A stretch of 64,000 nt of DNA from Symbiodinium natans (Eukaryota; Sar; Dinophyceae; Suessiales; Symbiodiniaceae), in contig CAJNDS010002168.1 of NCBI GenBank assembly GCA_905221605.1, forward strand, positions 915,765 to 979,764, written 5' to 3'. The notes beneath the pieces are model-generated. The model was not told the origin of the DNA and made no database searches. It saw nothing but the letters and a program-made list of their open reading frames with translations. Position numbers and translations under genes: made by a program. This document shows, piece by piece, positions 1 to 10,171 of the stretch. Numbering within the stretch: position 1 is the first letter of the stretch; every line of letters begins with the position of its first letter.

Positions 1-454
1 CTCGACGTTGAGCTGGTCCAGGGAGTAGGTGGGCCTCTTGAGGTTTAGGGTTTAGGATTTGGGGTTTAGGGTTTAGGGTTTGGGGTGTTAGGGTTTAGGG
101 TTTTGGGGTTTCGGGTTTCGGGTTTGGGGTTTAGGGTTTAGGGTTTCGGGTTTCGGGTCTGGGGTCTGGGGTCTGGGGTCTGGGGTCTGGGGTCTGGGCT
201 TTGGGGTTTGGGGTTTGGGATTTGGGGTTTGGGGTTTGGGATTTGGGGTTTGGGGTTTGGGGTTTGGGGTTTGGGGTTTGGGGGGTATCCCTTTCACTGG
301 AATCGGACCTTGACCAGTTCAAGTAATGCACGAGCATCATCCCCGGAGTCGTCTTGGAGGTTCAGGGTACTTAGTAACCCATTGTAAGCGTAGACTTATA
401 ACCCACCTTAGAAGCCCCTTAAGTGCCCTAATATGTTTACAAGTACACTTATAA
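1..454. repeat. Degenerate telomere-like repeats with variant blocks
   Basis: The first 40 bases are unique and open in both directions; on the plus strand an open frame runs straight into GAG|GTTTAGGG, so it may be an exon edge. Bases 41-286 are G-rich 7-mers in blocks of one variant each: TTTAGGG, then TCTGGGG (about 151-200), then TTTGGGG (about 205-285). Bases 287-454 are non-coding and end in a partial foldback element. The 69-residue open frames here are translations of the repeat, not genes. Confidence 0.8.
345..454. mobile_element. Truncated MITE-A-like foldback element
   Basis: This segment shares the start CTTGGAGGTTC and the internal blocks ending CCTTAAGTGCCCTAATAT and AAGTACACTTATAAG with the foldback copies at 27073, 28369 and 33013. 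The right inverted terminus is missing; the element stops where the TTTAGGG array starts at 455. Confidence 0.45.
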
Positions 455-585
455 GTTTAGGGTTTAGGGTTTAGGGTTTAGGGTTTAGGGTTTAGGGTTT
501 AGGGTTTAGGGTTTAGGGTTTAGGGTTTAGGGTTTAGGGTTTAGGGTTTAGGTTTAGGGTTTAGGGTTTAAGGTTTAGGGTGGGT
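455..585 (+). repeat. TTTAGGG array
   Basis: About eighteen near-perfect TTTAGGG units with one 6-base unit. It lies between unique segments, so it is an interstitial array and not a chromosome end. Confidence 0.95.
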
Positions 586-1592
586 ATCTAACCGGTTTCA
601 CCAAAGGTTCCCGATTACTCCCCACGACTCCCTAAGGGTTTAGGGTTTAGGATTTAGGGTTTTAGGATTAGGGTTTTAAGGAGACTTGATCATCGGACTT
701 GCTAGATGGACTTGATCTTACAACCCACTTTTGATCAAGAAGGACAAGCACCAGATGCAAACATTAGAGGCCACCACAGTGTACCTTTCTGTATGATTAC
801 TAGATATTCAAGCCCTGGATGATGGTGTTTTGAGCTGGCGGCCCGGGGCGCTAGAGCTCGGGATGTTTAAGGGTGTGGGGCTAAGAACTGAGAACGCACC
901 CTAACATTTTGTATCGTAGCCGACCACATTCCATCGATAACCCTCTGCTGCCAAGTGCCTGTACAACAAGCCCTAAACCCCGAACCCTGATCGGCAGATG
1001 GCGTACCAAGTACCTAACTCTTAGGTCCTTGGAGGCGTGGGGACTAGGGTACTTCAGCAGGCGCTGGCATACCGCAGACCTCACATCCTATGCACCGCCT
1101 GACGCGTTTGCACCACTTCTCAACTATCCTAGAAAGTCAACCATTCCAAAACCACAAAACAACAAGCACCTCTCAATATCCAAACAAGAATCCATAACAC
1201 AGTTTGCAAAGCCTCGGAAGGCAGCAGCCCGACACGTCCCCAAACAAAGCCATCTCGCAAAATTCACACCTCAGCCCCCCCAAAACTCCAAAGCAAGACC
1301 ACCCCATAAATCCCTACCTTTCTCCATAACACACCATGAACTGGAAGCCTTCAGCAAAAGCTGACGAAAACCTCCAAACCCGACCAAGTGAAGATTTGCT
1401 GCTTTTTGTCCTGCCTGGTACGCTAGTTCGGGTTGTAGAAGTGGCGTATTCAGCTCGGGTAGCATGGTTTCCATAAACCATTTGAAGGCTTTTGTTTGGA
1501 GAAGCCACTGCTCCTAGACACTAAGAACGCCCGGGAGCTTTGCAGTTTTTGCTTGGATTTGGTTTCCTGCACGCCCGCTTTCCGCTGCCACC
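586..1592. other. No recognisable gene
   Basis: Mostly unique sequence with a short TTTAGGG/TTTTAGG tract near 635-675. A 151-codon plus-strand frame at 909-1364 shows no motif or splice pattern I can support. The stretch lies downstream (in minus-strand sense) of the ankyrin frame that stops at 1593 and may hold its 3' region. Confidence 0.5.
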
Positions 1593-2087
1593 CTACTTGG
1601 CCTCCCGAATTTCCCGAAGCCTCTGCGAGAACGTCCTCCGCGCGGGCGCAGCTGCAGCGAGAGCGGGCGGCGCAGCATCCCGAACCATCCACGAGTTCCG
1701 CGCGGGCGCAACAGCAAGCCTGGAGACCAACTTTACAATTTCATCGTTCCCGCTACGAGCTGCCACCTCGACAGGTGTCAGGCCGTTTTCACCACAAATC
1801 TCATCTGCGTTTGCTCTGGCCTCCAGCAGCATGCGGGCAATCTCCAAGCGGCCTGGCATTGAACAAGCGATGCCAAGAGGTGTACTGAAATTGTAAGCTG
1901 CGGTAGCCACTTTGGAAGCATCAGCGGAAAATTGCAGCAATAAGCGCACGATGTTCCTGTAGCCATCATAAGTAGCCCGCCACAGAGGCGTTCTGAGGGC
2001 GGACATCACATAGTCATCCATGCCCTCGTTCCCATAATAATTGCCACCAAATCTGTTCGGGTCTGCATTGGCTTCCAGCAGCCTAGT

Positions 2088-2173
2088 TCATGGTTGGGAG
2101 ATGGTAGTAAAAATCGAGTTTGTTATTCCTTATTGGGTTTATGTACCCTGAAAATGTAAAATGATGCCAAACC
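2088..2173. repeat. Dispersed ~85-bp repeat, copy 1
   Basis: This intronic segment resembles 38391-38481: both start TTCAT.GTTGGGA, share ATTCCTTA, GTTTA and GTACCCT, and end in an AAAATG block followed by a CCAAAC-like end. It lies in the last intron of the ankyrin gene, next to CCCTAAA repeats. Confidence 0.55.
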
Positions 2174-2546
2174 TAAACCCTAAACCCTAAACCTTAAACC
2201 CTAAACCCTAAACCCTAAACATGACAAAGCAGCAGGCGCACGACTTCTTCGTGGCGATTGAGGGCTGCAGCGCCCAGAGGCGATCTGGCACGAGCCGGTC
2301 CGTCATCTTCCTGGGATGGCACTTAAAAGTTTGGGGTTTACGGTTTAGGGCTTAGGGTTTAGGGTTTAGGGTTTAGGGTTTAGGGTTTAGGGTTTAGGGT
2401 TTAGGGTTTAGGGTTTAGGGCAAACCCTCTAAAAAAAACTAGCTCCTACATATGATCCTCGAAAAAACCTACGAAGGGAAAGCAGCAAATCTCCCAGAGG
2501 CCTATACCGAGATTCTATCCTGAAGGTGTACCTCTTTTCCACATTG

Positions 2547-2909
2547 GCCCGGGCTTCTAAGAGCAGCTCTACAATCTCGCGGCGCCCTCTGAGGGCAGCA
2601 GCATAAAGAGGAGTCTGCCCAAATCGGTCTCTCAGGTCAGGATTCTGTGGCCTCTGCAGCAGAGCTTCAACCTGTTGTACCGCGCCTCGGTTTACGGCGC
2701 CCGTGAGCTTGCCCGCGTGCTGCCCCGGGCCCGGGCTTCTAAGAGCAGCTCTACAATCTCGCGGCGCCCTCTGAGGGCAGCAGCATAAAGAGGAGTCTGC
2801 CCAAATCGGTCTCTCAGGTCAGGATTCTGTGGCCTCTGCAGCAGAGCTTCAACCTGTTGTACCGCGCCTCGGTTTACGGCGCCCGTGAGCTTGCCCGCGT
2901 GCTGCCCCG
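2547..2909. repeat. 182-bp perfect tandem duplication inside an exon
   Basis: Bases 2547-2728 and 2729-2909 are the same sequence read twice without a mismatch that I can see. The unit encodes the end of the ubiquitin-like domain and one ankyrin repeat. As 182 is not a multiple of three, translation through both copies shifts frame and stops at about 2692. Confidence 0.9.
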
Positions 2910-3150
2910 ACGCGAAAGGCAGAAGAACAAGCCGAAGGTTGCTGGAGCCTAGCTGGCCCAGCATAGCATCATCCTGCAGGTTCGTGTCGTCGGCAAGCAG
3001 CCTCTGTCGGAATCTGGGCACCCCGCAGCAGCCCTGCAAGTGCTGCTTCAAGCTGCGCACAGTGGGAAACTCCTCGACACTCACCGCGGCCAACTCTTCC
3101 CCAGACACTGCGCTGTAGACGTGCAGCGCGTCATCTCTTGCACGCTTCAT

Positions 3151-3911
3151 GTACAACAACAAGGGATTCCACAGTTAAGCACGGAAGTTAAACATCGGAA
3201 ACGTTGTTAGTCTAATTTCTGTGGTCAATGTATAGTTCAGTAAATCTTGCAACTAGTATATACTAGTATTACGATTGTAGTATGATTCATCAGCAGGCCT
3301 CTGTACTTTGCTTTCACTTTGGCTACAGTAGCTCTTTGATGTCACCGGGACACTGACTTGCTGGTGCTTGCGGGCTCGTGAGAGGATCCCCAGCATGATC
3401 CCTAAACAACTCCTGAAGAATGTAGTAGAGCGGCCCTTGAACCCTAAACCCTAAACCCTACTACACGATCATTGTCGAGGGTTTGCCGTTTAGGGTTTGG
3501 GGCTGTCGCTATTTTCATTGCCACTTTAGTTGTTGTTACCATAATGTTGCTGCGCAGACTTGTCATGGGAATAAGCCCTTCACGTCCAAGTAACACATCA
3601 TCAGGACACCGAAACCCCAGAACCCTGCTATCAACACCCCCTTTGAAATCTTCGGCCAAGGGGATGTCCCCTAAGCTTCCGTAAGGTTCCCTACGTACCC
3701 TAAACCCTAACTAAACTCTCCATTCAGGACCCTTTGAACGTTCTTCCCTTCCGACAGGCACCGACTTACTTTGCTTCGACGTACAAATGTCCTCATCACA
3801 ATTCTTGCCGTGAGCTTGGCAAGTACCGATGCAACTAGGCTTAGGGTTTGGGGTTTAGGGTTTAGGTTTAAGGGTTTAGGGTTTGGGGTTTAGGGTTCAG
3901 GGTTTCGGGGG
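3151..3911. other. Upstream region of the ankyrin gene; no supported gene
   Basis: Unique AT-richer DNA (3164-3430), then short CCCTAAA tracts, then a hydrophobic 70-codon frame (3472-3684) that I cannot support as a gene, then degenerate TTTAGGG at 3838-3905. No promoter motif is assignable. Confidence 0.4.
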
Positions 3912-6105
3912 TTCTTTGGAGCTGGGAGCGCTCCTGGCAGTAAGGGCCACGCAACGGCACCACCGTCTCGAAGTGGCCCCAAAGGACTGCCAGCAGGAAG
4001 GCCTTTTGACAGAACTTCAAATCCCAAAATCCAGCAAAAAAATAAAACCTGATCCCTCACGCCGCTAAACCTCTAAACCTCTAACCCTAAAACCTAAACC
4101 CTCCAACCCCTGGCGCCCAAAACCCAAAAACCTGAAAGGGTTCAGGGTTGGGATGTTCCCCCTTTTACTACCAGTCCTGCATAGGGAGTGTTAGAGGGGG
4201 TACATCCCTAAACGCTAAACCCTAAACTTTAAACCCTAAACCCTGAACCCTGAACCTTAATCCCAATTAAGGACTGTGAGCATAAGGGGGAACATCCCAA
4301 GCTCAGGGGTTCAACTAAACCCTAAACCCTAAACCCTAAACCCTAAACCCTAAACCCTAAACCCTAAACCCTAAACCCTAAACCCTAAACCCTAAACCGA
4401 GTCCAGGCTCATTTTGGGGGACTCAGGGTTCGGTGCCCTGAAAGTCAGAGGGCTTGGGGTTTCGAGTTTCGAGTTTCGGGCTTCGGGTTTCGGGTTTAGG
4501 GTTTATAAAGGGTTTAGGGTTTAGGGTTTCGGGTTTAGGGTTTAGGGTTTGGGGTTTCGGGTTTCGGGTTTAGGGTTTAGGGTTTGGGGTTTCGGGTTTC
4601 GGGTTTAGGGTTTAGGGTTTAGGGTCTAGGGTTTAGGGTTTAGGGTTGAAAGGCAAGAAGAAAGTTCAGCGGCGCTGCACTTGACATGCATTAGGCGCGC
4701 GCGCGCGCGCGCGCTCGCGCGCGTGTGCGTGCGCGTGCGCGTGCGCGTGCGCGTGCGCGTGCGCGTGCATGTGTGCGTGCGCGTGCGCGTGTCTGCGTCT
4801 GTGTCTGCGTCTGCGTCTGTGAACCTGTGCCTGTGTGTGTGTGTGTGTTGTGCAACATCTTGCCAGACTCTCACTCAGCCTTCCCACGCAGCTAGGCCAG
4901 TAGCTTTGTCACTCTGTGTCTCTAGCGTGCGTAGGACTTTTGCCTGATGTACTAGCATACCGTCCCCCGGATGCTTTGCAGGAGAGCATTTCGTGTCAAT
5001 TTTCTTTGGGCATCCTTTGGCGGAGATGTTTGCCGAGTGCTTACCTTAGAATACCTTAGAAACCCGGAACCCCTCACCATGAGCGCTTTCGAAGACCACT
5101 GCCTGACGAATCCAGCATCCAAAGCCCTACACAGTCATGCAATTCCACGGCCCAACAAGGCACTTCATTGGCTATTTGGGCCTTAGTTTGGGTGGGTGAG
5201 GTGGGGGCAGAAAACTAGATTCTTTAATCAAGGTAAATTCCCTTAACTGGCAAATCTCCTTAGTCACGGTATGTTCGGTTAAGGTACAGTCTCTTCATCG
5301 GGCATATTCTCTATTCAAGGCATCTTTCTGAAACTGAGGGTTAGCTGTTTAGGGCTTCTAGTTTCAAATGAACCCTGAACCCTAAACCCTGTACCCTAAG
5401 CCCTAAGCCCTAAACCCTAAACCCTAAAACCCTAAAGCGCTAAAACCCTAAAACCCTAAAACCCTAAACCCTAAACCCTAAACCCTAAACCCTAAACCCT
5501 AAACCCTAAACCCTAAACCCTAAACCCTAAACCCTAGAACCCTAAACCCTAAACCCTAAACCCTTCAGGTTTCGGGGAGAGGCCCTGCCTGGTAGCAGAA
5601 GAGGGCCCCATGCGACAGCCCCGTGAAACCCATTGGGTGGTGGAAGAAGCAGTAGTACGCGTCTGCCTAGGGTCTAGGGGTTAGGGTTTAGGGTTTAGGG
5701 TTTAGGGTTTAGGGTTTAGGGTTTAGGGTTTAGGGTTTAGGGTTTAGGGTTTAGGGTTTAGGGTTTAGGGTTTAGGGTTTAGGGTTTAGGGTGTGGAGGT
5801 CCCAGGGTCTAGAGCTTGGGGATGTTTAGGTCCAGGGTTCAGGATTTGGGGTTTAGGGTTCAAGGTTTGGGGTTTTGGGTTTAGGGTTCCCAGCTTACTA
5901 GTGTCATCATCGCTTGGCTTCAGATTGCGGCTTCTCACGTTCAGGGCCGGCCATTGTAGGCTTGGAAGTGGCCACGATTTAGGGTTTAGGGTTTAGGGTT
6001 TAGGGTTTAGGGTTTAGGGTTTAGGGTTTATAAGCCCTGAGGCCATCTGCACCTCGACGCAGCCCCTTATGGTGGCCTGCACGATGCCTTCCCCTATGCA
6101 ATCGA
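3912..6105 (-). CDS. Three-exon chain, unknown protein (partial)
   Basis: Minus-strand exons: 6105-6053 (acceptor GCCAAG, donor GTGCAG; DCIGEGIVQATIRGCVE), 5666-5589 (acceptor CCTAG; ADAYYCFFHHPMGFTGLSHG, then ALFCYQ before a GC donor) and 4014-about 3912 (acceptor TTGAAG; AFLLAVLWGHFETVVPLRG, then PYCQERSQLQR). All junctions are phase 0. The middle exon is aromatic- and His-rich. The product is not recognised, and start, end and further exons are not identified. The introns carry the 5394-5570 CCCTAAA and 5684-5790 TTTAGGG arrays plus a GC/GT microsatellite. The GC donor and the open end of the last exon are weak points. Confidence 0.4.
4148..4300. mobile_element. MITE-B foldback element split by CCCTAAA repeats
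   Basis: The left arm (from 4148, TTGGGATGTTCCCCCTTTTA) and right arm (about 4257-4300, GGACTGTGAGCATAAGGGGG then AACATCCCAA) match the intact element at 49041-49142. Between the arms, about 4207-4256, sit CCCTAAA-type repeats that are absent from the intact copy. Confidence 0.6.
4316..4648. repeat. CCCTAAA array, short spacer, then variant TTTAGGG/TTTCGGG array
   Basis: About eleven perfect CCCTAAA units (4316-4397), a spacer of about 60 bp, then G-rich repeats mixing TTTAGGG, TTTCGGG and TTTGGGG. The arrays point outward from the spacer, the usual arrangement here. Confidence 0.9.
4693..4850. repeat. Alternating GC/GT microsatellite
   Basis: A (GC)n tract followed by GTGCGC repeats, TCTGTG repeats and (GT)n. 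Nearly the whole tract alternates purine and pyrimidine, a sequence type able to adopt Z-DNA. The overlapping open frames are repeat translations. Confidence 0.9.
5394..5790. repeat. Outward-facing CCCTAAA and TTTAGGG arrays around an exon
   Basis: CCCTAAA units with scattered variants fill 5394-5570. TTTAGGG units fill 5684-5790 almost perfectly. The roughly 110-bp spacer between them holds the second exon of the 3912-6105 chain. Confidence 0.9.
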
Positions 6106-7653
6106 CTTGGCACTCTGGTTTAGGGTTTAGGGTTTAGGGTTTAGGGTTTAGGGTTTAGGGTTTAGGGTTTAGGGTTTAGGGTTTAGGGTTTAGGGTTTAG
6201 GGTTTACCTATAACCCCTAAACCCTAAACCCTGAGCCCCGATTCTCTGCACTCCCAGGGCCCTTGAAGCCAAAAGCCAGTAGCTTGGTGGGTTCAGGGTT
6301 CAGGGTTCAGGGTTCAGGGTTCAGGTTCAGGGTTCAGGGTTCAGGGTTCAGGGTTCAGGGTTCAGGGTTCAGGGTTCAGGGTTCAGGGTTTAGGGTTTAG
6401 GGTTTAGGGTTTAGGGTTCAGGGTTCAGGGTTTAGGGTTTAGGGTTTAGGGTTCTGAACCCCTAAACCTCCAACCCTCAATGCAAAATCGGCTGTGTGCC
6501 CCCACCACATAGGCCGGCAAAGCGGCCCTCGGGAAGATGTAGTGCGAGTCCTGAACACAAGAGCACCCTAAACCCTAAACCCTAAGCCCTAAACCCTAAA
6601 CCCTAAACCCTTAACCCTTAACCCTCTGAGCCGAACTCAAGGGCGTCGGGTCCAGGGTACAGGTCTAGGGTCTAGGTTTTCGGGTCCAGGGTCGAGGGGT
6701 GTGGGTCGCGGGTCGAAACCAGGAGGGGGCTTGGGGTTGGGGGGCGGGGGGCCTGGCCTCTCAGAGCCCTACTTGTACCTCAAGTTGGGGTGTGGAGTTT
6801 AGACCACCCTCAACGCTCAACTTGAACTCCGCCCCCAGGCCCCAACCGACTATTGAACCGAGTTCCCCTCTCCGTTACGGTTTGCGGTTTAGGGTCTGTT
6901 ACGGAATCAGCTAGGGAAGTTGTATTTAACAAGGGTTTCGCGTTTAGGAACTTACACAGAGATACCAGAAGACACGGAAGTACTAGTCTATATATACATA
7001 TATGTAGAAAACAATTATATATATATATATAGATAGCCATAAACATATACATATACATATACATATATATATATATTTATATATATATATATACATACTC
7101 AAGAATGCCGCTTTCCTCCCTGAAGCTTTCCTCCCTCATGGCATCCTCAACTCTAAACCCGTTGAGTTTGAGGTTTCACGCTTCGGGCCCTCAACCTTAA
7201 ACAAACCCCAAACCCTAAACCCTAAACCCTGAACCCTGAACCCTGAACCCTACTTCAATTTCACCGATGCCGTCCAACACCCCGCGCCACCTTCGTCTGG
7301 AGCGACATGGAGGCAACCTCTGTCGTAAGGCCAAGGTTAGAGAGGCGTGGCTTACTTAGATCGCATTTTGGGGTTTAGGGTTTGGGGTTTGGGGTTTAGG
7401 GTTTAGGGTTCATGGTTTTTACAACGTCTGCCATGAACCATCTAGGCTGTGCTCCAAAAGTCCGGGAGCAACAGAGTGTTGCGAGCAGGCGCGGCTGCTT
7501 TAGCGTGCAGGGCTTCGGAGCTCACATGCTCAGCTCTTCTTCCAACCTCCAAAAAAAACCAGAAAGAAGCCTGTGGTGCCGTGAGAAGATAACAACTCAA
7601 GCTGGACTTAGGGTTTAGGACACGCATGCCCAACACCCGGCCACACCTGACTC
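6106..7653. other. Arrays and spacers, no firm gene
   Basis: Contents: TTTAGGG at 6118-6206 running directly into CCCTAAA (6217-6230); a block of TTCAGGG units at 6291-6410, then TTTAGGG; unique GC-rich DNA (6640-6900); AT/CATATA microsatellite at about 7013-7094; more repeats to 7250. A possible minus-strand exon near 7325-7269 has a good acceptor (TTACGACAG) and donor (GTGAAA), but its frame is undecided. Frames at 7412-7636 are unsupported. Confidence 0.5.
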
Positions 7654-8247
7654 TTAAGTTTGGACATCTACGATGACCTTGGTGGAAGCAGGCTGGCCAT
7701 AAACACGCTTTAGCTGATCTGCTTCAAACTCCCGCACCAAACGGCGTACTTCCTCATCGACCTGAGGGCACCCATCTTTCAGAGAAGTGCGCAGCTGCCC
7801 CCTCTTTGGATGTCGCAGCCTCAAACCCTTTTCACGTGACCAAGATACCTGGCAACCCAGGCGAGTCACCAACCCTAAACCCTCAACCTGAAGCCCTAAG
7901 CCCTAAGCCCTAAACCCTAAACCCTAAACCCTAAGGCAAAAAGGTCTGCGTGTCTGGCTCACCAGGCCCCGCCGGTGGAGGCACCAAAGTCTTTTTTGGG
8001 TCTGCTGCCACATCTGGCGCTGATCTCCAGCCGAGGAAACTTCACAAGGATTTAGGGTATAGGGTTTAGGGTGTAGGGTTTAGGGTTTACGGTTTACGGT
8101 TTTGGGTTTTGGGTTTTGGGTTTTGGGTTTTGGGTTCTGGGCTTTGGGTTTAGGGTTTAGGGCTTAGGGTTTAGGGTTTAGGGTTAAGGGTTTAGGGTTC
8201 TCACACTGACTGGCAGGAAGGATGGTGTGGACGGCCCCCTGTTCCCA
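7654..8247 (-). CDS. Exon chain ending in a copia protease-region-like segment (partial)
   Basis: Candidate minus-strand exons: 8247-8211 (WEQGAVHTILPA, donor GTCAGT), 8039-7963 (SSAGDQRQMWQQTQKRLW, donor GTGAGC) and 7848-7654, which ends in a TAA stop. Phases agree at both joints. The last segment (LRLRHPKRGQLRTSLKDGCP, then VDEEVRRLVREFEADQL) resembles the region after the protease in the retroelement of this window (residues about 980-1020 of the 10134 frame, VRLSTKEGCPHISEARALEL). It could be a host gene that absorbed a retroelement piece. Alternatively it is only a decayed copia fragment, because the resemblance seems to begin a few residues upstream of the proposed acceptor (LGCQVSW versus LGYRFEW). 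Confidence 0.4.
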
Positions 8248-9784
8248 CTTAAACCCTAAATCCTAAATCCCTAAACCCTAAACCCCTACTCCCCTCATCC
8301 GCTAAACCCCTAAGCCCCTAAACCCGAAACCCCCTAACCCGCTAAACCCCAAATCCGCTAACTCCCTAAACCCTAAACCCAGAAACCCCAAACCCCTACA
8401 CGCACCACACCCTAAACCCTAAACCCTAAACCCTAAACCCTAAACCCTAAACCCTAAACCCTAAACCCTAAACCCTAAACCCTAAACCCCTGGAACCCTC
8501 AAGTTCCAGAACCCGCGCTAAACCTTGAACTCACATGCCCTCACCCGATAACAGTCGCTTGCCTTACTTCCAAAGTGCGACTACAACTTTAGGCTTTAGG
8601 GCCTAAAAAATGTTTAGGGCTTAGGGTTTAGGGTTTAGGGTTTAGGGTTTAGGGTTTAGGGTTTAGGGTTTAGGGTTCAGAGAATACTCGACACATAAGG
8701 CAAGTTCTCAGCTGCAAAAAAGGGCATGTGAAACTCCAGGAAAAGGCTATAAACCCTAAAAGCCCTAAACTCCAAACCTTCAGGCCGAAACTCTCACTTA
8801 AGGTTTAGGGATTCTGGTTTAGGGTTTAGGGTTTAGGGTTTAGGGTTTAGGGTTTAGGGTTTAGGGTTTAGGGTTTAGGGTTTAGGGTTTAGGGTTTAGG
8901 GTTTAGGGTTTAGGGACTAGGGACTAGGGTTGAGGGTTAGGGTTCACCACGTGTTAGTAGGAGAAGAGGCCTTAAACTGTGGAAACCCAACCCAAACCAT
9001 AAACCCAAACCCGAAAGCCTACAACCTTGCTTGGTGGCAAAAAAGGTTCCGGCCTCTCCTACGCAAAGGCACAGAAGGATCCACGCCTGCAGGCATCTTG
9101 GGCTCACCATGAGAATTCAAGAGGATGTGTTCCCGGTTCTTAGTAGAGAATTGGGGAAGTAGGTATCCTACCTAACCCCTGAAAGGGGATGTATGAAGGG
9201 ATGTGGGATACCTGGTTGCAGCCCAAAACCCTAGGGCCTACTAAGGAGCCTGCTAAGAAACGGCGAGTTGACCCCGGATCGGCAACCTTGCCACATAGAG
9301 TCGCCGGTTGGCAGTTTAGGGTTTGGGGTTTAGGGTTAGTTCTGAAAGTCTTGTTTTTGGGTTTCGGGTTTAGGATTTGGGGGTTGAAGGGTTTTAGAGG
9401 GGGCACAGAGGGTGAGGCTGTACAGGGTTTTAGGGTTTGTTTAAAGCCTGTAACATTTCAAGACCCGATACTCCCCGGATCTTTTGTGTTTGCACTCTTT
9501 CCTTAGGGTTTAGGGGCTGGGTACCTTAAACCCATAGCAAAACCCTGACACCCCAACGGACCCCCCCTCAACCCCAAACACTAAAGTTAACCTGGACGAA
9601 CTGCAAACTCTGAACCCCTAAACCCGAACCCCGCAACGCCTTTGAGGGTTTCCGGTTTAGGGTTTCGGCTGCAGTTTCGGGTTTAGGGTGTTTGGATCTT
9701 AGAGTGCAAGGCGTAGGGCTTCCTAAACTCTCAATCCCCTAACATGGGGACCTTAATAATAGGAATAGGGTTTTGAGAGGTTAT
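8248..9784. other. Telomere-like arrays and spacers; no supported gene
   Basis: Degenerate CCCTAAA (8250-8400) and a clean CCCTAAA array (8410-8488) are followed by outward-facing TTTAGGG at 8615-8680 and a longer TTTAGGG array at 8817-8930. From 8940 to 9784 the DNA is mostly unique with short repeat tracts; the 88- and 105-codon frames at 9140-9506 overlap on opposite strands and I cannot support either. Confidence 0.6.
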
Positions 9785-9864
9785 TCTAAAAAAAATGGAA
9801 AAATATACATATATATATAAGAGGACCACAAGGGAATACGGTTGGTAAATATATATAAGAGGAC
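9785..9864. repeat. Tandem ~38-bp repeat at the retroelement insertion site
   Basis: The block TATATATAAGAGGAC occurs twice, separated by CACAAGGGAATACGGTTGG. After the 3' LTR the flank continues AAAGGGAAAACGGTTGGTAA (18856-18875), the second half of the same unit. The element therefore sits inside the second copy of a short tandem repeat. Confidence 0.7.
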
Positions 9865-10171
9865 TGTGGATATGAAGGGCATGGGAAGCTGTGTGGGGAG
9901 AGAGCGTAGCGCCTAAAGGGTATGCTGCGTTTGAAGACCCGAGAACGCCAATGCGACTTGCTGGTTCAAGGGAAGGCTACGATGTCATGATAAACCCTTG
10001 GCCAGCACCTTTTATGGAAGTGTACAGTCTTGTAACGTCACACGAGATGACGTAAGCAGAATAGTAACTTGACATGTCTCTTGTGCTTTGAGCGGAAGAA
10101 AGGGGATCTTTCGTCTTTGCGAGCAGCGCATGGATGTCAATGCCAGCAACCCTTGAGGCAAACCTGGAACA
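9865..10171 (+). repeat. 5' LTR
   Basis: 307 bp, starts TGTGGATATG and ends CCTGGAACA; identical to 18549-18855. It contains an inverted pair ACGTCA (10035-10040) and TGACGT (10048-10053) separated by seven bases, like facing bZIP half-sites. An open gag-frame methionine lies inside it at 10134. No TATA box is obvious. Confidence 0.95.
10035..10053 (+). promoter_or_regulatory. Inverted ACGTCA/TGACGT pair in the LTR
   Basis: Two perfect 6-base inverted half-sites with a 7-base spacer, present in both LTRs (second copy about 18719-18737). Such half-sites are bound by bZIP factors in other eukaryotes; a function here is inferred only from sequence. Confidence 0.3.

Larger units (their letters stand above)
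1593..3150 (-). pseudogene. Ubiquitin-like plus ankyrin-repeat protein, split gene or relic
   Basis: Three minus-strand coding segments are recognisable. Segment A starts at a methionine at 3150 and encodes a ubiquitin-like domain (core GVPRFRQRLLADD, then LRLVLLPF) followed by ankyrin sequence (PDLRDRFGQTPLYAAALRG, IVELLLEA). Segment B (about 2310-2221) encodes RSPLGAAALNRHEEVVRLLL, after a good acceptor (ATCCCAG). It is followed at once by a donor made of the repeat, GTTTAGGG. Segment C (2082-1593) follows CTAG and encodes two more ankyrin repeats (TPLWRATYDGYRNIVRLLL; GLTPVEVAARSGNDEIVKLV), then an Ala/Arg-rich tail and a stop. Ankyrin proteins are binding scaffolds; the partner is unknown. 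A 182-bp tandem duplication shifts the frame in segment A, and the phases of A, B and C do not join under plain GT-AG splicing. I therefore lean to a damaged copy, but an intact gene with unusual donors is possible. Confidence 0.65.

Noticed and set aside
3170-3215. 5S rRNA-like AGTTAAGC...AAGTTAAAC
   Set aside because: Only short scattered identity; no 120-base gene can be built around it.
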